Both the position numbers and the translations under genes were made by a program. Shown one piece after another: positions 6,716 through 13,231 of a stretch of DNA of 15,336 nt. The notes below the pieces were generated by a model. The model was not told the DNA's origin. It was given only the letters and a program-made list of their open reading frames with translations, and did no database searches. How positions within the stretch are numbered: position 1 is the stretch's first letter; every line of letters begins with the position of its first letter. The stretch covers positions 1 through 15,336 of the forward strand of contig JANOXJ010000053.1 in the NCBI GenBank assembly GCA_031418455.1. Direction: 5' to 3'. The stretch is from JANNVZ01 sp031418455. Lineage in GTDB: Bacteria; Bacteroidota; Bacteroidia; Flavobacteriales_D; Sanyastnellaceae.

Positions 6716-6725
6716 AAATTAAGGT
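6716..6725 (-). promoter_or_regulatory. Shared leader box of the T9SS genes, copy 2
   Basis: ACCTTAATTT on the minus strand lies 3 nt before the ATG of the 927-residue protein gene. A possible -7 box, TATACTTG (one mismatch to TAnnTTTG), lies a little further upstream. Confidence 0.4.
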
Positions 6726-6871
6726 TTTAATTTGACTCAAGTATATGACAACCAAATTCATTTATAGTTGCTCCTTGAGAGTATTGGATTAACTTCATCA
6801 ACCTATTTTGAATTAAGGGTTCATTTTGCTTAACGAATATAAATATCAATTGTAATTTAGAATACTATAAA

Positions 6872-6901
6872 AAAAAGTGATTTATTTCTAAATCACTTTT
6901 T
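6872..6901 (-). terminator. Strong intrinsic terminator after the 993-residue protein gene
   Basis: AAAAAGTGATTTA (6872-6884) and TAAATCACTTTTT (6889-6901) form a perfect 13-bp stem with a four-base loop. On the minus strand the stem is followed by an unbroken T-run (complement of the A-run at 6869-6876). It lies 38 nt past the TAG stop at 6942-6940. The A/T symmetry may allow weak function on the plus strand too. It indicates that the two large genes are separate transcription units. Confidence 0.85.
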
Positions 6902-6939
6902 ACAATTCAATAATATCAATAATTTCAAGTAATAAAAAC

Positions 6940-9921
6940 CTACCTCACCACCATCATCACCTCGCCACTTATTCCTTGTTCGTTCATCACCCTCACCATA
7001 TAAGCACCACTGCTTAAGTTCTCATTGGTTATTTGCAAAGTGTTTTGAATGTTGTTCCACTCATTTACTTTTTGGCCAAGGGAGTTGAAGAGTTCTACTT
7101 TCCAATTGCCGTTCGATATTTTTAACGTGGCAAAATCTTCCATAGGATTGGGGAAGAGTGAAAGAGAAATATTGGCATTCTCAAATACTGCGCTTTCAAA
7201 AATGGTGTTGGTAGTGCCTGTGCAGCCCCATGTGTCTGTAACCACTGCATATACTTGCATGGCATCGACAGTGTAAAGCCACGGATCCAATGTGTTTCCA
7301 TTTTCCGATGGCAACAATTCACCAAACGAATACCATGCGTAGAAATAGCCTGTTGGAGCGGTCACTAAGCCTGTATTTATATCGTACACTATGGTCACAT
7401 CTGGATTGGCGTGCACCATTACAGGCATCTCACTCGTTACACTACAAAGCGGATTACTCAATGTTAGACCAAGCGTAAATTCACCTGCCTCATCAAACTC
7501 AATTGGAATGGTTCCAGTATTTCCTGCTTGCTCAGTTCCATCTAGTGTCCATACATAACTCTCAATATATTCTCCGGTGAAGTCCAATGTTTGGTATGTT
7601 CCTATACAGGTGTTGTCATACTCAGGCAATTCATTGAGCCAAGCACAATCATAAATAGTATGAATAGTTGTGTTAGTCACCACCGGTTCATTACCATCAA
7701 AATAAATGTAAGCGGTATTGTGTATTTCGTCACCGCCTTGCAATGTGGGCAATGGCTTAATACGATATACTACATAGCCTTGCGAGCCTGGCTCGTCACT
7801 TGCACTATCGGGCAAATTGATATTATTAAAAATGAATTGCACATGGCCATCGGTATCTATTACAGTGCTGTAATTGTGCGAAGCAAATACAGGATAAAAT
7901 GTGGTTAGGTCCAGGTGTGCAACATCCAAGGTATCTTCAATCACAATATTAACTGCTTCTGCATTTCCGGTATTCTGAAAACGTATGCGGTATTCTATCT
8001 CATCATCTGCAAGGATAAAGTGAGGCTCAGCATATCCTGCTGGCACTGCATATTTATCGTTGGGGTCGTAGCTACAAACTACATTTGGTTGCAACAGCCA
8101 ATCATTCTGGTAAAATGTTCCGCCCTGTCCATCTACCAACAAAAGGTCCATGGTAAAATCAAATTGCTGACCAGCAAAACTTGCACCAGGGCCATTGATG
8201 TGGCATTGATACAATACCGATGTGCCGGGCAATTGGTTCACAATATTCCAAACCATTACACCATCGCTATAACTGTCGTATGGTTCTGCACCTGACAATG
8301 TGGTTGGCACCAGCACACCATCAAATGTCATTGTAAAAGTTCCATTGAGCGGAACGGTACCTGTGTTCTGTACCCACATGCCAGGGTTAAATCCGTTTAC
8401 ACAATGGATATTCATCATCCAAATGCAACATGGACCGCTCAATTGCAACATAGTTGCATTGTCGACAGGTGTAAGCCCAATATTCAATCCATTGCAAGTA
8501 GGAAGTGTAACAGTAAATGTTGGGCCATTAGACAATTCCCACACACCACCTGGGTCAGTATAGTTGATGGTGTATGTGCCAAGCGGTAGTTCTGCCAACA
8601 CAATATCTCCATTGGCATCAGGGTATACGATTGTGCCAGTTTCCACTATAGTTATATAACCTGTGCCACCAATAACAGGTTCACCAAAAAATCCTGTTTG
8701 CATGATGCCATCGCCATTTAAGTCTTGAAAAAGTTGAACGTTGAGATTGGCGCCATAAACACACGAGCCATCATTGCACGTTGCATATTGCATAAAGTTA
8801 CAGGCAGAATTATCGTTACATCCTGCATAACCGCAGCCAGTTATTGTATTAATAAGGGCATCGGGATTGTAGTTGCAAGAAGTAGGGCTTGTACAACCAC
8901 AAACGTTGGTGGCAGGCTCGTTACCCAATACTACTACTATCTGAGAATTTTGTGAAGGCGAGGTGTTTTGTGCCGCCAGCTCAATGTAGTATTCAGTGTT
9001 AGGCTGAATGGTTAAATAATCTTCGATATTCACACAATTGCTTGTAGTAAACGTGTCGGAACAGTATACCATTTCTAACATGCTGCAATCGCCTCCGTCT
9101 GTAAGTGCATACACTGTTAACCAATATTGTGCATAGTTTACCCAAGTGCCTATTGTCATATTGGTATTTGTTCCTGAATTGATATGAAACCATCCGGTAC
9201 TCAAATTTGATGCATTAGCACATTCATTGAGGAGTGGATTTACATTGCAAAGAGAAATAGTTTCAGTTTGGCCACTCACCAATGCAGAGGCCAGCTCACA
9301 TGTTCCATTGCCAGGGTCTCCCAACATCACTTCTGTTATTTCTAAAGGGATGCCGGTCTGACATCCGTTAGCATCAACAACATTGAAATTATAATTGCCT
9401 GCTACTTCAAAACAATTGTAAAAGCCAGCGGTGCCGACTCCTCCGTTGCCCCAATCCATAACATATGGCGGAGTGCCGCCACACAAGCTCATATAAAGAC
9501 AATATGAACCACAATTGGAAAAACCGGAACTTTGGCATACCACAATCGGGGTAATTATTTGCCAAAAATTATTGAGGCACACTTCATCACTTCCCAATTC
9601 TACATCGCCTATGTCATAAACCGTATAAGTAACACAAACATTTTGCGGACCACTGCCATCGCCATTTGGCAAAATGGATATCTCCACCGCTTCCGAAAAG
9701 TTGAAGGTATTCCAACTTGAAATTACTCCATCTACATCAGTTTGTATGGTCATATAAGCAGGATTGATACAATCAACACTGGCAACGCTATTAATTAAAT
9801 GCGCTTGGTCCGAACATAAACCTGGCTGATAAGTAATGGTTGCTACAACACATTGCGAAAAGGCCAATTGATTAAAAAATAAAATGGAAATCGCAGTAAT
9901 AAAGAGACTAAGGTTTTTCAT
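6940..9921 (-). CDS. Large mosaic surface protein with Cys-rich repeats, YDPNDK domain and T9SS sorting domain (paralogue)
   Basis: This protein has 993 residues. The signal peptide is MKNLSLFITAISILFFNQLAFS|Q. Residues 23-335 are a Cys-rich unknown region unlike the neighbour; residues 145-195 (GGTPPYVMDWGNG, AGNYNFNVVDANGC) look like the SprB-repeat/PKD-type folds of gliding adhesins. Residues 340-388 hold two GC-x-ACNY-type repeats (the neighbour has four). Residues 393-475 form an SdrD-B-like domain (FQDLNGDGIMQTGFFGEPV). About 505-610 is Ig-like. The CSYDPNDK domain starts at 616, and 631-837 is the block nearly identical to the neighbour. A Trp/Tyr-rich Ig-like segment follows, then the sorting domain from about 923 (FPNPMEDF to VMMVVR). 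It is predicted to be surface-exposed through T9SS, with no catalytic motif seen. It has its own terminator and shares the ACCTTAATTT leader box. Confidence 0.85.
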   Translation of the reverse strand: MKNLSLFITAISILFFNQLAFSQCVVATITYQPGLCSDQAHLINSVASVDCINPAYMTIQTDVDGVISSWNTFNFSEAVEISILPNGDGSGPQNVCVTYTVYDIGDVELGSDEVCLNNFWQIITPIVVCQSSGFSNCGSYCLYMSLCGGTPPYVMDWGNGGVGTAGFYNCFEVAGNYNFNVVDANGCQTGIPLEITEVMLGDPGNGTCELASALVSGQTETISLCNVNPLLNECANASNLSTGWFHINSGTNTNMTIGTWVNYAQYWLTVYALTDGGDCSMLEMVYCSDTFTTSNCVNIEDYLTIQPNTEYYIELAAQNTSPSQNSQIVVVLGNEPATNVCGCTSPTSCNYNPDALINTITGCGYAGCNDNSACNFMQYATCNDGSCVYGANLNVQLFQDLNGDGIMQTGFFGEPVIGGTGYITIVETGTIVYPDANGDIVLAELPLGTYTINYTDPGGVWELSNGPTFTVTLPTCNGLNIGLTPVDNATMLQLSGPCCIWMMNIHCVNGFNPGMWVQNTGTVPLNGTFTMTFDGVLVPTTLSGAEPYDSYSDGVMVWNIVNQLPGTSVLYQCHINGPGASFAGQQFDFTMDLLLVDGQGGTFYQNDWLLQPNVVCSYDPNDKYAVPAGYAEPHFILADDEIEYRIRFQNTGNAEAVNIVIEDTLDVAHLDLTTFYPVFASHNYSTVIDTDGHVQFIFNNINLPDSASDEPGSQGYVVYRIKPLPTLQGGDEIHNTAYIYFDGNEPVVTNTTIHTIYDCAWLNELPEYDNTCIGTYQTLDFTGEYIESYVWTLDGTEQAGNTGTIPIEFDEAGEFTLGLTLSNPLCSVTSEMPVMVHANPDVTIVYDINTGLVTAPTGYFYAWYSFGELLPSENGNTLDPWLYTVDAMQVYAVVTDTWGCTGTTNTIFESAVFENANISLSLFPNPMEDFATLKISNGNWKVELFNSLGQKVNEWNNIQNTLQITNENLSSGAYMVRVMNEQGISGEVMMVVR
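6943..7089 (-). repeat. 147-bp sorting-domain repeat, copy 3
   Basis: This is the 3' end of the 993-residue protein gene. It differs from copy 1 by one base (gaaT for gaaC in plus orientation, changing NNV to NNI) and is followed by a TAG stop. Similarity to copy 2 continues beyond the block (FN-S-WKVE residues), less strictly. Confidence 0.9.
7411..8031 (-). repeat. 621-bp near-identical block, copy 2
   Basis: It encodes residues 631-837 of the 993-residue protein and matches 4397-5017. Where the proteins are identical there are a few scattered synonymous changes (for example gcgaAgc for gcgaTgc, and gtCcag for gtCgag in plus orientation). This points to a fairly recent duplication or a gene-conversion tract. 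Confidence 0.88.
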
Positions 9922-9928
9922 TTGGTTA

Positions 9929-9938
9929 AAATTAAGGT
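9929..9938 (-). promoter_or_regulatory. Shared leader box of the T9SS genes, copy 3
   Basis: ACCTTAATTT on the minus strand lies 7 nt before the ATG of the 993-residue protein gene. The lipoprotein A gene has a similar AACCTTATTT directly before its ATG (11088-11079), so the box may be broader than this family. Confidence 0.4.
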
Positions 9939-10007
9939 GTTGAGTCTAAAGACTTTTAGACGTCTGATTTGGTTGCGCAATCTAACTAACGTTGAAGTTC
10001 GTTGTAC

Positions 10008-10032
10008 ATAAGTGAAAGTCAAACCCACTTAT
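10008..10032. promoter_or_regulatory. Spaced dyad, possible regulator site
   Basis: ATAAGTG (10008-10014) and CACTTAT (10026-10032) are perfect inverted arms separated by 11 bp, about 100 nt upstream of the 993-residue protein start. The spacing fits a dimeric regulator touching successive major grooves. No regulator is identified, and chance occurrence in AT-rich DNA is possible. Confidence 0.3.
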
Positions 10033-10373
10033 AATGACCATAGACACACTCCTATTGTATTGACACCCCCTAAAAAAAAGGTGGTGGCAGCTCAAATTGT
10101 ATGTTATAAGTGCTGCTCATTGTGCTAAGCTAATTCTAATTTATGCAGTTAAGGTTTTCAAATGAATTAAAAGCCGTTGCTTTTGTACGGGGTGACTATT
10201 AATTGTATGAATGAGTTTTAACCCAAACCAAAGTTTGCCTAATAAACCTGTCAATCAATAATTTTGCTTTGTCATTTCTAAAACTGAAGAAGTATTGAAC
10301 GTTATGATTTATTTTCAATATTTTGCTGGCACACTATCGCTAGTAATAAATATTTTTTTTATTAATGTCCACC

Positions 10374-11078
10374 TTATGCCCTCGCCCTTGCTATTAATGT
10401 AAATATCAAATAAATGCCACCAATAGCTAAAGCAGCCATTGCAGCGCCCCTGCCTGTTTTCTTTTTACCTGCCTTTGTATTTTTTAATACTCTGAATGCT
10501 CCTATGACTGCATTGAATGCTAGTAAAAAAGCGAGCCACGACAACCAGAATAATGAGCTCAAACTTGCTCCGTTAACTAACATACCAACGGCTATCAATA
10601 AAACTACCCAAGCTAAAACTGATTCTATTAGACTTATAATACCAATGCGTTTAGTGTTTAGTTTTTTCTTCTTCTTTCGTTTTTTTTCAATCTCGTCAGG
10701 TTTCGACTTTTGCTTGTTCTCGCTATTTGGCAATAATTGTTGTTCTACTAATTTTAAATCTATTTGATTTATAAAGCTCTTTTTAACTATCGTTTTCAAT
10801 TTTTTTTCTTGCGATATATCTGCCATCACTGATTCGTCAGGTTGGTTAGTATCACTTTCAGCAATTATTCCTTTACAATCTTCTGCTTTTGATAATTCCG
10901 CATTGCATTGTGCGTTTTCAGACGTCACCTTTTTTGCCCCTTCTGACAACTCATGCACATTATTACTCTTGTTCCAATCTACATTGTAGCCCGCCATATA
11001 GCGCCTTTTTTCCACTGTGCAAGATGAGAATGTATGTATAACAACTATTAGAAGAGCTAAGATTTTTATATAATGCAT
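10374..11078 (-). CDS. Lipoprotein A: lipidated N-terminus, charged linker and C-terminal membrane segments
   Basis: This protein has 234 residues. The signal peptide ends in a lipobox-like FSSC with the acceptor at C20, followed by TVEKRRYMAGYNVDWNK. Residues about 40-140 form a charged, low-complexity linker ending in a Lys/Arg-rich run (KKRKKKKKLNTKR). Two or three hydrophobic segments follow (about 145-170, 173-195 and 212-231), with GRGAAMAALAIGG resembling DUF4190-type small membrane domains. Lipoprotein signal plus C-terminal membrane helices is an unusual topology; it would fit an inner-membrane protein with a periplasmic linker. The VEKRRYM-S/A-GY motif is shared with lipoprotein B at 13232-13930. 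I recall similar short motifs after the lipid cysteine in other Bacteroidota proteins of unknown role. No function can be assigned. Confidence 0.75.
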   Translation of the reverse strand: MHYIKILALLIVVIHTFSSCTVEKRRYMAGYNVDWNKSNNVHELSEGAKKVTSENAQCNAELSKAEDCKGIIAESDTNQPDESVMADISQEKKLKTIVKKSFINQIDLKLVEQQLLPNSENKQKSKPDEIEKKRKKKKKLNTKRIGIISLIESVLAWVVLLIAVGMLVNGASLSSLFWLSWLAFLLAFNAVIGAFRVLKNTKAGKKKTGRGAAMAALAIGGIYLIFTLIARARA

Positions 11079-11177
11079 AAATAAGGTTTAGACTAAGTAT
11101 CTATTTATGTCAAAAATATGAAAAACCTTTTCAAAAAATTCTTTTTTTTATACTGAGCCTTTCATTATTTCAAATGC

Positions 11178-11375
11178 ATAAATCCCCCTACCTACCCATA
11201 TATTTGACAGCGTTTTTTACTCCAACAGTGTCTTACAATTCTCTATGAAAATCTGGTTAAAATTTATTTGTGTTGCTTTGCTGCTCTACTCGGGCATTTT
11301 TTCCCTTTGGCACCCTATGATTCCCGGTGGTTTTGGGGTGGCCACCACTACCCTAAAGCCTGGCCGCAACGAGTT
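11178..11375 (+). repeat. Direct repeat of the ccmC 5' region, left copy
   Basis: It aligns without gaps to 14017-14214, at an offset of 2839 bp. The coding part (131 bp) has six mismatches in my count. The upstream 67 bp are more divergent except for a perfect 17-bp match, CTACCCATATATTTGAC, that carries the -7 box. Similarity ends sharply after the codon for E43 (gagtt). Confidence 0.88.
11199..11206 (+). promoter_or_regulatory. -7 box of the truncated ccmC copy
   Basis: TATATTTG matches TAnnTTTG exactly and lies 38 nt before the ATG. It is conserved at the same distance in front of the intact ccmC, so this stretch is likely the functional ccmC promoter duplicated along with the gene start. 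No good -33 is seen. Confidence 0.5.
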
Positions 11376-11385
11376 CCAGACTTAA
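11245..11385 (+). pseudogene. Truncated copy of the ccmC N-terminus
   Basis: The frame reads MKIWLKFICVALLLYSGIFS and on to PGRNEFQT, then TAA (46 codons). The first 44 residues match the intact CcmC except for L8I and V36T. The sequence then departs abruptly from ccmC and stops three codons later. The fragment keeps the first transmembrane helix and a promoter, so a short membrane peptide could be made, but haem-handling parts are entirely missing. It is best read as the stump left at a recombination or insertion junction. Confidence 0.85.
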
Positions 11386-11454
11386 CAAATAAAACATACA
11401 AGACTCTAATAAGACCAAAATTGGGTGATTGAAAATATTCTAATCCTCATGTCT

Positions 11455-12207
11455 TTAATGATTTTCCTTAAAAGTTGTCAATTGTTGAAACAAGTCATCA
11501 AGTTTGGAATTATGAATATAGTTGTTCTCTTTCTTTTTAATTTCCTCCTCAATTGTTTCTAATCGATTTTCACTATCTGGGTGTGTGCTTAAATATTCTG
11601 GAACGCTTTTTCCATTCTTTTCATTTAACTTAACCATTCGTTTGAATAATTCTATCATTCCGTTAAGGTTTATTCGATTTTGGACTAATAATTCCAGCCC
11701 CCCATTGTCAGCTTCGGATTCAAAGACTCTTGAGTTTTTCAAAGTTAAGAGTTTGTTAGAATTACTAATAAACTTTTCAGAATTGTCACCTCCAGTTAAA
11801 ACTTCAGTTAGCAGCTCTCTCGATAAAGAATGAGCAAGAGTTTTCATTCCATGTCTTTTTTTAATATGAGTATACTCATGCCCAAGCAACGCGGCCAACT
11901 CCGGATAGGATTCCACTTCTTTGAGCACTTGGTCGTAAACAAAAATTGAATTATCAGGCAAAGCGAAAGCATTAAATTCTTTTGCTTTCACAACATAAAC
12001 TTTTGTTTTACTGTCAAAACCCAATAAGGAATTAAATTCACTAAGAAGTTCTGTTTTTTCTTCGTCAATAGGTGCTGACTTTAGAATTTCTCGTCTTAAC
12101 TCTCTACCTACTTCTTGGTCAACCGAGGTTGGGATTTGCTCAACAACATAGTTAGAGACAGCAGGCACACCGTCAATACAAAAGTATATAGAGCCCCAAA
12201 TCAGCAA
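11455..12207 (-). CDS. M48 family zinc metallopeptidase (BepA/LoiP-like catalytic domain); start uncertain
   Basis: The domain has the zinc motif HEYTH (residues 110-114 counted from TTG at 12207), a third-ligand glutamate in ESEAD (163-167), the family strand NAFALPDNSIFVYDQVL, and a conserved STHPDSENRL (207-216) as in the M48 periplasmic proteases BepA and LoiP. Such enzymes clear misfolded or misassembled envelope proteins. No ATG or GTG exists between the preceding in-frame stop (about 12300) and the domain. TTG at 12207 is the only standard start, yet it cuts into an open hydrophobic stretch. In frame upstream is VKKFFRGCFLFVLTFFFITF, a good signal anchor, beginning at codon GTA (12267), 5 nt after the RDD gene stop. 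The true start may be there, or a GTG may have mutated to GTA. It is co-directional with the RDD gene, probably one operon. Confidence 0.85.
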   Translation of the reverse strand: MLIWGSIYFCIDGVPAVSNYVVEQIPTSVDQEVGRELRREILKSAPIDEEKTELLSEFNSLLGFDSKTKVYVVKAKEFNAFALPDNSIFVYDQVLKEVESYPELAALLGHEYTHIKKRHGMKTLAHSLSRELLTEVLTGGDNSEKFISNSNKLLTLKNSRVFESEADNGGLELLVQNRINLNGMIELFKRMVKLNEKNGKSVPEYLSTHPDSENRLETIEEEIKKKENNYIHNSKLDDLFQQLTTFKENH

Positions 12208-12272
12208 AAAAGTAATAAAGAAAAAGGTTAGAACAAAAAGGAAACAACCCCTAAAAAATTTCTTTACTGTAC

Positions 12273-12938
12273 CTACTTTTTTTTTACAACGTAAGTCTTA
12301 ACTACCTTGTCATAGATGTTTTGTCTGTCTTCGTCCCACAGTAACCAAATTGCAGGAATGAAAAATAAACTGAAAACAGATTTAAGAGCTTCTCTTATTG
12401 CGCCTGTTTTTGCATTTCTCTGAATTTCTCCTGTATCCGCTGAAATAACATTCAAACCCATTATTTTGTGACCAAGATTACCTCCCCAAATTGAATAAAA
12501 AATTGCTCCAAGTATTGCTGATAATATTGCACCTCCTGCAATTGAACTAAGACTATATGGCTTATACTCTTCATTGCTATCGGCACTAAGCAGTAAAACA
12601 GGTATTGAAATAATAATTGCTTGAATTATCATTGCAAAAAACCTTTCTCTTCTGCGAGCCAATTCATATCCAAAATACTCTCCACTTGAAACAGAAGGTT
12701 CCGAAGGAATTGGTGGAGGTGCTTGTTGCGAAGTTGACCTTGTTTCTGAATTTGGCAGCGGAGGAGGGCTAACTTTTAAAATGTCCTTCAAAAGAGGTAT
12801 ATCTTCAGCCTTTGTCCAATGAACAAGACCCTCTGTCCAAATAAGTGTGTTCCGTTTTATGTTTTTTGATTTAAGTTCTTCAAGAGTAAACGGTCCTGTC
12901 TGGTGTCCATCTTCAGCGATATAAAATTCTTGACTCAT
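12273..12938 (-). CDS. GYF_2 (DUF4339) domain fused to an RDD membrane domain
   Basis: This protein has 221 residues. Residues 4-50 are a GYF_2 domain (FYIAEDGHQTGPFTLEELKS, LIWTEGLVHWTKAEDIP), an adaptor fold related to Pro-rich-ligand-binding GYF domains. Residues 55-80 form a Pro-rich linker with PPPLP and PPPIP. Residues 92-218 are an RDD domain: arginine cluster (ARRRERFF), three hydrophobic helices (about 100-119, 129-150, 186-203), GNLGHKIMGLNV, and the closing RQNIYDKVVKTYVV with the conserved aspartate. RDD proteins are small inner-membrane proteins, some implicated in transport; the function here is unknown. The ATG at 2938+10000 begins directly at the GYF_2 domain. The M48 protease follows within a few bases, which suggests coupled expression. 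Confidence 0.88.
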   Translation of the reverse strand: MSQEFYIAEDGHQTGPFTLEELKSKNIKRNTLIWTEGLVHWTKAEDIPLLKDILKVSPPPLPNSETRSTSQQAPPPIPSEPSVSSGEYFGYELARRRERFFAMIIQAIIISIPVLLLSADSNEEYKPYSLSSIAGGAILSAILGAIFYSIWGGNLGHKIMGLNVISADTGEIQRNAKTGAIREALKSVFSLFFIPAIWLLWDEDRQNIYDKVVKTYVVKKK

Positions 12939-13124
12939 TAGTGTTGTGATTTATTTCTTAGCTATTTTTCGTTGTGTCATTTCAAAATCGCAGGAAATTT
13001 AAGTAAACATTTATGATAATAACACAAGGCCAATTTTTTTTGTCCGTAAATGTTACCAATATCAAGTAATATTCTTTCCGTTTTTTTTTTTTACAAATTA
13101 GAAAAATTACAATTCAGTAAGGCC

Positions 13125-13132
13125 CAAACCTA
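13125..13132 (-). promoter_or_regulatory. Candidate -7 box for the RDD-M48 operon
   Basis: TAGGTTTG on the minus strand (13132-13125) matches TAnnTTTG exactly. It implies a leader of about 180 nt before the ATG at 12938. No clear -33 is present at standard spacing, and the GTGTTTTCA repeat pair lies just upstream, as expected of an activator-dependent promoter. This is inference. Confidence 0.35.
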
Positions 13133-13158
13133 TCTAATAAGCACTTTACTTAAGGAGT

Positions 13159-13191
13159 GTGTTTTCACGGTATTTTATCAGGGTGTTTTCA
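13159..13191. repeat. Paired GTGTTTTCA direct repeats next to a CCCCCTAAAAAAAA motif
   Basis: GTGTTTTCA occurs at 13159-13167 and 13183-13191, spaced 24 bp start to start, followed by TACCCCCTAAAAAAAA. The second copy also sits in a dyad, GGGTG-TTTTCA-TACCCC. The CCCCCTAAAAAAAA part recurs at 10066-10079 with ACACACTCC nearby. This lies between the lipoprotein B stop and the RDD gene, upstream of a candidate promoter, so an activator site is plausible. Confidence 0.45.
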
Positions 13192-13231
13192 TACCCCCTA
13201 AAAAAAAACAAATACGAATTATCTAAACAAG

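Larger units (their letters stand above)
9922..10373. other. Gene-free intergenic region upstream of the 993-residue protein gene
   Basis: These 452 AT-rich bases separate the lipoprotein A gene from the T9SS gene; both are on the minus strand. They hold a leader box (9929-9938), the hairpin GTCTAAA-GACT-TTTAGAC (9944-9961), a spaced dyad (10008-10032), and a CCCCCTAAAAAAAA motif (10066-10079) also found at 13194-13207. A small AAAAGC-CGTT-GCTTTT hairpin lies at 10169-10184. No credible protein or structured RNA gene is visible. A 19-codon plus-strand frame at 10144 has nothing to support it. Confidence 0.6.

Noticed and set aside
2479..7089. CRISPR-like array from the repeated sequences
   Set aside because: The repeats are 147 and 621 bp, lie inside reading frames, and are kilobases apart. 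There is no short regular repeat-spacer structure or cas gene in the window.
7591..8295. Two sizeable plus-strand ORFs (105 and 126 codons)
   Set aside because: They are antisense to the conserved YDPNDK block of the 993-residue protein gene, which has clear domain and codon evidence. They are shadow frames.
10414..10767. 117-codon plus-strand ORF with hydrophobic segments
   Set aside because: It is antisense to lipoprotein A. Its hydrophobicity mirrors the membrane segments of that gene, and no independent signal is present.
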